64,000 nucleotides of DNA from Calendula officinalis (taxonomy: Eukaryota > Streptophyta > Magnoliopsida > Asterales > Asteraceae), in contig OY970830.1 of NCBI GenBank assembly GCA_963853835.1, positions 39,269,966-39,333,965 on the forward strand, read 5' to 3'. The notes below the pieces were generated by a model. That model had not been told where the DNA came from, ran no database searches, and was given only the letters and a program-made list of their open reading frames with translations. Position numbers and translations under genes: made by a program. Positions 42,298 to 52,865 of this stretch are shown one piece after another (the first letter of the stretch is position 1; each line of letters starts with the position of its first letter).

Positions 42298-42783
42298 ATG
42301 GATATCAAGATAGACTTACGATACCTTCTTCTACCTCTTGCCAATCTTCTCTACTCTTTTTCTCATTACACTTCCGCCATTTTCAGCATCTTCTTTCTCT
42401 TTGTTTCAATCAAAGTCACTATTTGCATACAACTACGCATTCCCACGGTCTATTTACAACCGATAGACTTATCACTTTCTGTGATGGTTTGCTTCTTGTG
42501 TTTGAACTTCATGTTAACACCACACTTTTGGATTATCAATCCCATTTTAATCTTATGTGTCTCTCCTTGGGATGATTTACTTTTCAAATTGCTAAAATTT
42601 TGTTTTTGGTGGTTATATCGAACCCTTAAAGCTACTCATGTCATTATATTACATTGCATTTTCAGTGTTCATCAACGGGAAGATGCACATGTTGATCCGC
42701 ATGAGGAATTGGTCACTTACGAGCAATATGACGAAGAAGAAGCACAAGCTGATCAAGATGAGATGATTTATTGTTCAAACTAG
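42298..42783 (+). CDS. hypothetical small membrane protein (161 aa)
   Basis: Single uninterrupted frame from ATG to TAG. I do not recognise the family. The N-terminal two thirds are hydrophobic, with about three to four likely membrane segments (LLLPLANLLYSFSHY, IFSIFFLFVSIKVTICI, VMVCFLCLNFML, WIINPILILCVS). The last 35 residues are strongly acidic (EELVTYEQYDEEEAQADQDE) and probably cytosolic. A TATA box lies at suitable distance and no transposon termini enclose it; the (TA)n array ends about 560 bp upstream and a gypsy element starts 285 bp downstream. It is the best candidate for an ordinary host gene here, but it could be a gene remnant or a chance ORF. The codon content is not repeat-like. 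Confidence 0.5.
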   Translation: MDIKIDLRYLLLPLANLLYSFSHYTSAIFSIFFLFVSIKVTICIQLRIPTVYLQPIDLSLSVMVCFLCLNFMLTPHFWIINPILILCVSPWDDLLFKLLKFCFWWLYRTLKATHVIILHCIFSVHQREDAHVDPHEELVTYEQYDEEEAQADQDEMIYCSN

Positions 42784-43063
42784 TATGTGTTCCGGTGTAT
42801 TATAATATTGTTGTTGTGTGTAGTTAATTGTGTGTTAAACTTTTATATTTCAATTTGAAGTGTTATATTCATGTAACCCATCGATATCTATCTTTTACGT
42901 GATAATTATTAATTATCTTTAAATTATACGTCTTATGTTTATGTTTATATATATTTGCTAGAACATATAGATTAAATGAATTGAAACGGCTCAAACAGAA
43001 AGATTTCTTTTTTCTACAATGAAATTATGAATAATATTGTTGAGGCATAACATATTAAAAGTA
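42784..43063. other. 3' flank of the 42298 ORF
   Basis: AT-rich, presumably 3' UTR and intergenic sequence. No repeat recognised. Confidence 0.45.
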
Positions 43064-43068
43064 ATGAA
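43064..43068. repeat. G2 target-site duplication, left (ATGAA)
   Basis: Identical to 51365-51369. Confidence 0.95.
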
Positions 43069-44781
43069 TGTAACGACCCGAAATTTGTAAATAAATAAAT
43101 TGTACAAAAATATGATAAATAAGGATAAATCGTTTAAAGAACGTAGGAATTGGTTTCGTGTCGTTTGGAGACCGTACGAGGAAGTTATGGGCGAAACCGG
43201 GTCGAGGCAAAGATGAAAAAGTGCAGCCCTGCTGCCTTAGGAAGTTCGCGACGCGAACTTGTGGTAACGATCGGGAAGTCGGGCCAGGGAGTTTGGCTTT
43301 GAGGCGCGAAGTAGTTCGCGTTTGGATGGCGATCGCTAAGTCTGCGTGCAAGGCTTGGAGTTAGCGACGCGAACTTAGTTCGCGCCGTGAACTCTGGACG
43401 ACAGCAATAAAGTCGGGTTTTAGCTCATTAAATGCAAAACCAAAACCCTAGTTTTCTCCTTCGCGATTTTCGAGCATAGTGGCTGGTCTTGGGTGATTCC
43501 TTCTCAAAACCTTGGTTGATTTCACTCCTAGTTGAAGATTAAAGGTATATCTTCAATCATTTGTAGTTGTAACTTTAGATCTATGGGTTTTGAAGCTTGG
43601 GTTTGAAACCCTAGTTCATGGGTTGGTGATTAATGGTTAAATAAAGATTGTATACACGTAATAGATGGTATATTGACAAGGGAAACAAGTGTATGGTTAT
43701 GATTTGTAAGAATCTTAAGGGTTGGTTAAACCTAGGGTTTGGTAAATCACCATAATTGAGGGAAAGTGTTAGTTGATGGTATCTAGTGATAAATGGATAC
43801 ATTATTAGTAGATTGTGATGTTGAACATTGTATGATCATTGTATTAGGCTTTCGGTGACATCTTGGAGAGTCGGTGAAATTGTGGAAGCAAGAGTTTGGT
43901 GTCAAGAACACGGTTGGAGCATTAATTGCTAAGGTGAGTACGTGTGGAAATTTATTGAGTACATAGCCTATGAAATACATTTTATTACTTGTGTTATGGT
44001 CTATTTGCTTAATTGTGTAGACTAGTAGTTAGTAGTTAGTTATACCGATAGTTGTATTGAACTAACTTGTTTGATGATAGACGTGATAGCCGAGAGCTAG
44101 ATTGACATAACCATCGAGTTATGATATATTGAGATGATGTGATGATGCGGGGGACCCCCGGTCATGAGGTGTGGTGTGAGGGGCAGTTGGGTGGATTCCC
44201 ATCGACTCCACCACGATAGTAGTCTTGCTAACTGGAGGTAGCCCGGTGAGTAAGGCAGGTATCGGTAGATTGGGCGAATCCCTCTTGCCGGTATCTTGAG
44301 GCTTATTAATGGCGATGGATTTCGGTTAATAAGTCAAGGTGGTTCTAGTTAGTTCGGGGGCAACCCGATAACTAGATATGATTGCTAGGAAAGCAAGGGA
44401 TTAGGGTCACAATAGGGTGACTAGATAGATGGACGATTTACTTACATGTTTGTTATATGTCTTACGATTATTGTTATTATCGGGGTCTAAACTCATGTAG
44501 CTCACGAGACGTTTTGTCTCACGTACTCCTTGTTTTGTTTTGCTATGTACTCAGGTTCGGGATCGAAGGCTTAGGTACGCATGGATAGAGATTCGGGACC
44601 TAGATTAGAAGAACACTAGATTGGATTTAGTTTTAGCTTGGTTATGATCTATTTTGTAACACCTACTTTTATACTCTGATTTCATACCAAGGTTTTTGTA
44701 AATCCAAATTTGAGGATGTTCTTCTATTTATAAAATGTTTTATTTTGGCCAATATTTTGTATTAAAATTTGAGGTGTTACA
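43069..44781 (+). repeat. 5' LTR of G2
   Basis: tgtaacgacc...ggtgttaca. A CpG-rich cluster of GTTCGCG/CGCGAAC repeats at 43244-43395. Confidence 0.96.
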
Positions 44782-44784
44782 ACT

Positions 44785-44796
44785 TGGTATCAGAGC
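44785..44796 (+). promoter_or_regulatory. primer-binding site of G2
   Basis: TGGTATCAGAGC, exact initiator-Met PBS, three bases after the LTR. Confidence 0.95.
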
Positions 44797-45030
44797 TATA
44801 GTTTAAGTGAATTAGGTTGGATGACCATCCTAGTCTTAGACTGTAGCATTAGGAATATAAGATTCCTTAAGATCATAGGTTGACCTTGAGACTTTATATT
44901 GAGTTTAGGGTTGAACCTAGGGGACCGATGAAATGTGATATGATTATGGATATTGAGTCTTACGCGACTAATGGGTTGTACACAAGGTACTAAATGTTTA
45001 ATGTCTATCGTATAGTCTTGATTGAAAGAA

Positions 45031-46401
45031 ATGGTGACCACGCGTAGAAGTGGTAGAGCCCCGGAGGGCCGGGAGGAGGAGATACCTCATGTAGAGGTTG
45101 AGGTTGAACAAGAAAGTCAACCGTCGATGCATCGGGTGGGTGAGTCGGAGGTCGGAGCTAATAGAACTCCGGTAACCATGGCGGATCTCCAAACTATTAT
45201 CGATCAAATCAAGGGAATGGTGGCCGAAGAAGTGCACCGTATTATTGGAGACCGTGAGAGGTCGGGAGGGGACCGTGAATCCGAGGCTAAGTCGGATGAG
45301 AGAACCGGGGGTACTGGCACCGGGGAAGGGAAATCCTCCACGGGGGGCCAAACTGATGCTAGGGCTAGGCCCATTGTGAAAGAAGGTTGTTCGTTTAAAT
45401 CCTTCATGGCTAGTAAGCCAAATGTGTATACGGGTAGTTCGGACCCGAAGGTAACCATGAGGTGGATCCGAGAGACCGAGAGGGTCATCGGTAGTAGCAA
45501 GTGCAAGGATGCCGATATGGTGACGTATGCGTCACAATTGTTAAAAGAAGACGCGATGGTTTGGTGGGATATCGTGTATGAGACCCTCGGGAGGGAGGTG
45601 ATTGGGAAGATGTCGTGGGATGAGTTTACCGCAAGGTTGAAAAAGAAATTTTGTCCCGAAAGGGATTTGGAAAAGATGCACGAGAAATTCGTGACCCTTA
45701 AGAAGGGTGATATGACAATTGAAGAGTACTCGAGAGAGTTCACGGGATTGCTCCCGTTTGTTGCTAAAACCTACTCGGATGAGAGGTTGAGAGTGGTTCG
45801 GTATGCAAGTGGACTACCGTGGGATTATCAGTTGGAGGTTAAGAGGGCGGTCTCACTCGATGAGGCTATTAGTGCCGCCCGGGGTGTTGAGGAAGTAAAT
45901 GCGGCACGGGTTTCCGAGAGGGCCCATGTGGGCGAGAAAAGGAAGGCCGAGAGCGGCTCTAGTTCGTTCAAAAAAGGGAAGTTCACCTCGAGCTTCTCTA
46001 AGCAAGGAAGTGTTGGCCCGTGCAAGAAATGCGGGAAAAATCATACCGGCATATGCCGAGGGGAGTCAAAGGCTTGTTATAGTTGTGGCAAGATGGGGCG
46101 CATAGCCCGGGATTGTAAGGCCAAGTTGACGGCCGATGTGGAGTGCTACTCATGCCATGAAAAGGGGCATTATAGCAATGTATGCCCGAAGAAGGGAATT
46201 GAGTCGATGGTGTCCACGGCTCAAAAGAAAGTGGAACCGACAAAGGTGAAGGGGCGGTCCTTCCAACTCACTCGGGAGGAGGCGAAGGAGGCACACGATG
46301 TGGTGTCAGGTACTTTATTCATTAACTCCTTGCCAACTCATATTTTGTTTGATTCGGGTTCCAATTATTCGTTTGTGTCTTATGAATTCGGTTGTAAATA
46401 G
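45031..46401 (+). pseudogene. G2 gag and start of protease
   Basis: The start is taken at the ATG 45031 (MVTTRRSGRAPEG); the frame is open a little further upstream without an ATG. The retrotransposon gag domain (MRWIRETERVIGSSKCKDAD, RLKKKFCPERDLEKMHEKFV) spans roughly residues 130-290. Two zinc-knuckle sequences follow: CYSCGKMGRIARDC, in which the zinc-binding His is Arg, and an intact CYSCHEKGHYSNVC. The protease active site is LFDSGSNYSFVS. It ends at a TAG (46399-46401), after which the same frame continues as pol, so the stop is a nonsense lesion in the protease. Confidence 0.92.
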
Positions 46402-48288
46402 AATGTACCGTCCGAAATGTTAGATGAGGTTTATGAGATAGAGGTAGCCGACGGGAAGACGTCTATGCTTGAATGCATTTATAGAAATTGTGAAATAGAA
46501 ATAGACGGTAGAAAGTTTAAGGTAGATTTGTTGCCTATGGGAATTAGGGCGTTTGATGTGGTTATCGGTATGGATTGGTTGGGTATGCACCAAGCCAAGA
46601 TTTTGTGTGGAAAGAAAATAGTGTCGATTAGGACACCCGAGAATGAGAAGGTGTATGTGTATGGGGAGAAACGACATCACATGCCTAATGTGATTACCGC
46701 CATTAAGGCGAGGAAAAGTATATTGAAAGGTTGTGCATCGTTTATTGCATATGTATTAGATGGCCGAAAAGAAAAGAAGACGATGGATAACGTCAAAATT
46801 ATTCGGGATTTCCCCGAGGTATTTCCCGATGACTTGCCCGGTTTGCCACCGGAGAGACAAGTCGAATTTAAAATTGATTTAGTTCCGGGGGCGACGCCGA
46901 TTGCTCGTGCTCCGTATCGTCTAGCTCCCACCGAGATGCGAGAATTGATGACCCAATTGCAAGATTTGTTAGATAAAGGTTTTATTCGTCCGATTTCGTC
47001 ACCGTGGGGTGCACCGGTGTTATTTGTTAAGAAGAAAGACGGTTCGATGAGAATGTGTATCGACTACCGAGAGTTGAACAAGGTAACTATTAAGAACCGT
47101 TACCCGTTGCCGAGAATTGATGACTTATTCGACCAATTGCAAGGTGCTAGTTATTTCTCGAAGATTGATTTGAGGTCGGGTTATCACCAAGTTCGGGTGA
47201 AAGAAGGCGACACCGAGAAGACGGCTTTTCGTACACGATATGGTCATTATGAGTTTCTAGTGATGCCGTTTGGTCTTACAAACGCGCCGGCCATTTTTAT
47301 GGATTTAATGAATCGGGTTTGTAAACCGTTCCTTGATAAGTTTTTGATCGTGTTCATTGACGACATTTTGATTTATTCGAAAACCGAAGAAGAACACGAA
47401 GGTCATTTGAGGCTTGTGTTAGATGTATTAAAACGGGAGAAGTTGTATGCAAAATTCTCGAAGTGTGAATTTTGGTTGCGGGAAGTGCAATTCTTAGGTC
47501 ACGTGGTGACGTGTGAAGGTATTAAGGTTGACCCGTCCAAGATTGAAGCGGTGTCAAATTGGGAGCCTCCGAGGACTCCTACCGAGGTTAGAAGTTTTCT
47601 TGGATTAGCCGGTTATTACCGAAGATTTATACAAGACTTCTCGAGAATCGCGATTCCACTCACGAAGTTAACGAGAAAAAGTGAGAAGTTTGTGTGGGAG
47701 AAGAAGCAAGAAGAGGCGTTTAAGTTGTTAAAAGAAAAGTTATGTAACGCGCCGATTCTTACGTTACCGGATGGTATGGAAGATTTTGTGGTTCATAGTG
47801 ACGCGTCGAATCAAGGGCTCGGTTGTGTGTTGATGCAAAGAGGTAAAGTGATCGCGTATGCCTCGCGACAATTGAAGAATGCGGAATTAAGGTACACGAC
47901 ACACGACTTGGAATTGGCGGCGATTATATTTGCCTTGAAGTTGTGGAGGAATTATTTGTATGGTACTCGGTGTACGTTGTACACGGATCATAAAAGTTTA
48001 CAATATGTGTTTACTCAAAAAGATCTTAATATACGACAAAGAAGGTGGATCGAGTTGATTGCCGATTATGATTGTGAGATTGTGTATCACGCGGGAAAGG
48101 CTAATGTAGTAGCCGACGCCTTGAGCCGAAAGGTTTATGAAAACCCGAACCGAGGAATTTTAGCACGTATAGAAGTCGTCTCGAGTATTATCGAAAGGAT
48201 CAAGAATGCCCAACGAGAAGTTATGGGAAAAGACGAGTTAAGACAAGAACGGTTAGGTAAGAACCAACATTTTCTCGAAAATGCATAA
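46402..48288 (+). pseudogene. G2 protease end, reverse transcriptase and RNase H
   Basis: Same frame as gag. The protease tail (VIGMDWLGMHQAKI) is followed by FPEVFPDDLPGLPPERQVEF, RT (MRMCIDYRELNKVTIKNRYP, PRIDDLFDQLQGASYFSKID, the catalytic FIDDILIYS, LGHVVTCEGIKVDPSKIEAV) and gypsy RNase H (VVHSDASNQGLGCVLMQRGK, LWRNYLYGTRCTLYTDHKSL, KANVVADALSRK). All catalytic aspartates of RT and RNase H are visible. The TAA at 48286-48288 ends the segment just before the integrase zinc-binding region. Confidence 0.94.
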
Positions 48289-49639
48289 GGGTTGAAGACC
48301 GTAGGTGGTCGTATTTGGGTTCCTAAGTTCGGTGGCATCCGGAAAGAGTTGTTGTATGATGTGCACAAATCGAAGTATTCGATTCACCCGGGAAGTACAA
48401 AGACGTACCAAGATATGAAACGGGTTTATTGGTGGCCCGGAATGAAGGCGAGAGTGGCCAAGTATATCTCTAAGTGTGCCACGTGTGCACAAGTAAAAGC
48501 CGAGCATCAAGTACCGTATGGGGTAGCTCAATCATTGGTTGTACCGGCCGGGAAGTGGGAAGACATAACTATGGATTTCATAGTAGGGTTACCGAAGACG
48601 AGTAGAGGTCACGATGCCATTTGGGTCATAGTTGACCGGTTGACCAAGAGTGCATTATTTTTAGCAATTCGGGAAACGTTGCCACTCGAGAAACTGGCTA
48701 AGTTGTAGGTTGATGAGGTGGTTCGACTCCACGGGGTTCCGTTATCGATTGTGTCCGATAGAGACGCGAGGTTTACCTCGAGATTTTGGCGGTCATTACA
48801 AGGAGTTGGGTACAAAGTTGCGGTTGAGCACGGCTTATCACCTGCAAACCGACGGTCAAAGTGAAAGAACGATTCAAACGGTTGAAGACATGTTGAGATC
48901 GTGTGTGTTAGACTTCGGTGGTAAATGGGATGAACATTTACCGTTAGTCGAGTTCTCGTATAATAATAGCTATCACTCGACTATCAAGATGCCGCCTTAT
49001 GACGCGTTGTATGGAAGGAAATGTAGAACTCCATCTTGTTGGTTGGAAGCGGGACAGACGAAACTCACGGGTCCCGAGATCGTGAGAGTGACAAATGAAA
49101 AGATCGGTATTATTGAAACCAACATGAAAGTCGCCCAAGATAGACAACGAAGTTATTCGGGTTTGAAGAAAAGGCCATACGACTTGGATGTCGGTGATAT
49201 GGTCATGTTGAAAGTGTCACCTTGGAAAGGTGTGATGCGGTTTGGTAAGAAAGGAAAGTTAAGTCCAAGGTATGTTGGACCGTTTAAAATATTGAAACGG
49301 GTCGGGCTTCAAGCTTTTAAGTTGGAACTTCCACCCGAGCTTCAAGGTGTGCATGACACCTTTCACGTAAGTTATTTGAAAAAGTTTATCGGGGAAGTTG
49401 AAAATATTATTCTGTTGCAAGAGTTGCGGGTTGACGGCCCGAACCGGTTGATCGAGGAGCCCGAAGCTATATTAGAAACGAAAACAAAGAAGCTTCAGAA
49501 TAAGGAGATCGAATTGGTGTTGGTCAAGTGGAAGCATTCACTTGGGCCGAATTTGACTTGGGAAGTCAAAGACGAGATTCGGAAGAGATACCCGGATTTC
49601 GTGAACTATGATGAGATTCCGAGGACGGAATCTTCTTAA
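48289..49639 (+). pseudogene. G2 integrase and chromodomain-like tail
   Basis: Continues in the same frame with the HHCC domain (HPGSTKTYQDMKRVYWWPGM, CATCAQVKAEH) and the first core Asp (ITMDFIVGLPKT), a stop at 48706-48708, the second core region (SIVSDRDARFTSRFW), then a frameshift at about 48812. The +1 frame carries STAYHLQTDGQSERTIQTVE (catalytic Glu; family usually HPQTDGQ) through the GPFKILKRVG domain to a C-terminal chromodomain-like segment (IELVLVKWKHSLGPNLTWEV) and TAA at 49637-49639. The tail probably directs integration to heterochromatin in intact relatives. Confidence 0.92.
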
Positions 49640-49651
49640 GGGGTAGATAGT
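49638..49651 (+). promoter_or_regulatory. polypurine tract of G2
   Basis: aaggggtagatagt, ending at the 3' LTR start and overlapping the pol stop codon. Confidence 0.85.
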
Positions 49652-51364
49652 TGTAACGACCCGAAATTTATAAATAAATAAATTGTACAAAAATATGATA
49701 AATAAGGATAAATCGTTTAAAGAACGTAGGAATTGGTTTCGTGTCGTTTGGAGACCGTACGAGGAAGTTATGGGCGAAACCGGGTCGAGACAAAGATGAA
49801 AAAGTGCAGCCCTGCTGCCTTAGGAAGTTCGCGACGCGAACTTGTGGTAACGATCGGGAAGTCGGGCCAGGGAGTTTGGCTTTGAGGAGCGAAGTAGTTC
49901 GCGTTTGGATGGCGATCGCTAAGTCTGCGTGCAAGGCTTGGAGTTAGCGACGCGAACTTAGTTCGCGCCGTGAACTCTGGACGACAGCATTAAAGTCGGG
50001 TTTTAGCTCATTAAATGCAAAACCAAAACCCTAGTTTTCTCCTTGGCGATTTTCGAGCATAGTGGCTGGTCTTGGGTGATTCCTTCTCAAAACCTTGGTT
50101 GATTTCACTCCTAGTTGAAGATTAAAGGTATATATTCAATCCTTTGTAGTTGTAACTTTAGATCTATGGGTTTTGAAGCTTGGGTTTGAAACCCTAGTTC
50201 ATGGGTTGGTGATTAATGGTTAAATAAAGATTGTATACACATAATAGATGGTATATTGACAAGGGAAACAAGTGTATGGTTATGATTTGTAAGAATCTTA
50301 AGGGTTGGTTAAACCTAGGGTTTGGTAAATCACCATAATTGAGGGAAAGTGTTAGTTGATGGTATCTAGTGATAAATGGATATATTATTAGTAGATTGTG
50401 ATGTTGAACATTGTATGATCATTGTATTAGGCTTTCGGTGACATCTTGGAGAGTCGGTGAAATTGTGGAAGCAAGAGTTTGGTGTCAAGAACACGGTTGG
50501 AGCATTAATTGCTAAGGTGAGTACGTGTGGAAATTTACTGAGTACATAGCCTATGAAATACATTTTATTACTTGTGTTATGGTCTATTTGCTTAATTGTG
50601 TAGACTAGTAGTTAGTAGTTAGTTATACCGATAGTTGTATTGAACTAACTTGTTTGATGATAGTCGTGATAGCCGAGAGCTAGATTGACATAACCATCGA
50701 GTTGTGATATATTGAGATGATGTGATGATTCGGGGGACCCCCGGTCATGAGGTGTGGTGTGAGGGGCAGTTGGGTGGATTCCCATCGACTCCACCACGAT
50801 AGTAGTCTTGCTAACTGGAGGTAGCCCGGTGAGTAAGGCAGGTATCGGTAGATTGGGCGAATCCCTCTTGCCGGTATCTTGAGGCTTATTAATGGCGATG
50901 GATTTCGGTTAATAAGTCAAGGTGGTTCTAGTTAGTTCGGGGGCAACCCGATAACTAGATATGATTGCTAGGAAAGCAAGGGATTAGGGTCACAATAGGG
51001 TGACTAGATAGATGGACGATTTACTTACATGTTTGTTATATGTCTTACGATTATTGTTATTATCGGGGTCTAAACCCATGTAGCTCACGAGACGTTTTGT
51101 CTCACGTACTCCTTGTTTTGTTTTGCTATGTACTCAGGTTCGGGATCGAAGGCTTAGGTACGCATGGATAGAGATGCGGGACCTAGATTAGAAGAACACT
51201 AGATTGGATTTAGGCTTAGCTTGGTTATGATCTATTTTGTAACACCTACTTTTATACTCTGATTTCATACCAAGGTTTTTGTAAATCCAAATTTGAGGAT
51301 GTTCTTCTATTTATAAAATGTTTTATTTTGGCCAATATTTTGTATTAAAATTTGAGGTGTTACA
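49652..51364 (+). repeat. 3' LTR of G2
   Basis: 1713 bp, about 17 differences from the 5' LTR by eye. Confidence 0.96.
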
Positions 51365-51369
51365 ATGAA
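51365..51369. repeat. G2 target-site duplication, right (ATGAA)
   Basis: Identical to 43064-43068. Confidence 0.95.
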
Positions 51370-52028
51370 GTTTTGAAACATGAGATGAAGCTTTGGTTTC
51401 GCATGATGTTGATGGGGGTTCAAGGTTTATGGTTCATGTTTCAAAAAGTGTGCAAGCTGGGGAATGATTTTTTCTTATTAAATATATAATATAATAATAA
51501 TAATAATAATAATATAATAATAATAATAATATCTAATAAATAATAAATTATTTGTTTTCTAGGAGTATCATTATTGAAATGCTTTCGCTTAGAAATTAGA
51601 GATATATGGTCATTAATTTTAATTTGTATGATCTTAGTGAATAAAAGCTTTTATATTTAGTTTGATGATTCAAAGTTTTAATAATTACAAATAAAGTAAA
51701 TTATCATGTATCCTAAATTTCACATATAGTCATTGACCATAAAATTTACATTACTAATTTTTTGTAGTTATGATTTTTTAACATAACGTCCTTTAAATAT
51801 TTTAATACAAAAAAGACTACAAATGTAATTTTAAATGTTTACCGGTGTAATTTATTAACAGAAATAATTTAACAAACGCTAGTTTAGAAAACTATAGGTG
51901 GAAAGAGTTTAAAAAAGAGACTATTAGTTTAATTTTTTAAAATAAATGACGATATGTAAAATTTAGTGTAAATATTAGGGACTATCCTTGTGATTTAAGA
52001 TATATTTGGGAAAGTTTATATAAGGGCT
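51370..52028. other. AT-rich interval
   Basis: An (ATA)n-like run at about 51487-51530; otherwise no gene or element recognised. Confidence 0.5.
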
Positions 52029-52643
52029 TATAAACTTAGAGTTGCGTTCAAGGAGTTCCATCATTTTTACGATGTCCCGAGGAACAAATGTCAACCATTG
52101 ATATATAAGATCTATTGGTCAAGATTAATCACATATTCTATACATTGAGGGATATTTTGGTCATTTTTAAAAAATAAAATATTTTTTTATTTTTTATTTT
52201 TTATTTTGGAATTATTTTTTTTTATTTTATTATTATTTTTAAAAAAATTATTATTTTTTCATTAATAACACTATTGTGTACTGAATCACATGTGACTGCG
52301 TATTGAATCACATGTGATTGAACTAAAACATTAAATGTGATTAAATATACAATCATATGTGATTTACATTAAAATCACATGTGATTAAGTAATACACGTA
52401 ATTATTAAATAAATATTATTTTTTAATGATAAAAATAAAAAAATAAAAAAATTTTAAAAAATTTTAAAATAAAAAATAAAAAAAATTAAATTTTTTTTAA
52501 GTACCAAATGACCAAAATACCCCTTCATGTATAAACTACGTGATTAATCTTGACCATTAGATCTTATAGATCAATGATTGAGATTTGTTCCTCGGGACTT
52601 CGTAAAAAAAATGGACCTCCTTGAACGTTTCTCTATAAACTTA
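52029..52643. mobile_element. MITE-2, Mutator-like, with 10-bp TSD
   Basis: Element 52039-52633 (595 bp). Terminal inverted repeats of about 70 bp, starting gagttgcgttcaagg (left) and gagaaacgttcaagg (right, minus strand). A perfect 10-bp direct repeat tataaactta flanks it (52029-52038 and 52634-52643), the TSD length of Mutator-like elements. The subterminal module aggaacaaatgtcaaccatt is at 52081-52100. The interior is AT-rich with aatcacatgtgatt palindromes, as in MITE-1. No transposase. Confidence 0.88.
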
Positions 52644-52745
52644 TATAAACTCAATGACGGTACTTACGTTTCAAAACTCACAAAGCAAAAACCATTATAA
52701 CCATCTTTATTCTCCATTAATTTTTCTTGTAATCGTAATCTTGAT

Positions 52746-52865
52746 ATGGAAATTATGAAACCCGACACAAAAACTGTCTTACTTTCACTAAAATTGGTGC
52801 TGTTACTAATTATTATCATGTCAAGACAATGCAAACCAAACGGTCCAAACCGCTTAAAAAGATGA
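52746..52865 (+). CDS. small ORF with signal-peptide-like N-terminus (39 aa)
   Basis: ATG at 52746, TGA at 52863-52865. The N-terminus has a hydrophobic core (TVLLSLKLVLLLIIIMS) like a secretory signal, followed by a short basic tail (CKPNGPNRLKR). Its small size makes chance possible. A TATA-like tctataaactta lies about 105 bp upstream, formed by the MITE-2 TSD. The family is not recognised; similarity of the tail to CLE peptides is weak and I do not claim it. It could be a truncated gene whose next exon is not seen. Confidence 0.25.
   Translation: MEIMKPDTKTVLLSLKLVLLLIIIMSRQCKPNGPNRLKR

Larger units (their letters stand above)
43069..51364 (+). mobile_element. complete Ty3/gypsy element G2 (chromovirus-like)
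   Basis: 8296 bp with LTRs 43069-44781 and 49652-51364, both exactly 1713 bp with about 17 differences by eye (about 1%), PBS 44785-44796, PPT before 49652, and TSD ATGAA. One polyprotein order gag-PR-RT-RH-INT on a single strand, ending in a chromodomain-like tail, points to a Tekay/Del-type chromovirus (inference). The coding region has three in-frame stops and one frameshift despite the young LTRs. Confidence 0.96.

Noticed and set aside
46399..46401. Programmed stop-codon readthrough between gag and pol in G2
   Set aside because: The stop lies inside the protease, and two further stops and a frameshift show ordinary decay; no readthrough context recognised.
52746..52865. CLE-type signalling peptide
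   Set aside because: Only the letters GPN match the CLE core; the conserved flanking residues are missing and the peptide is too short.
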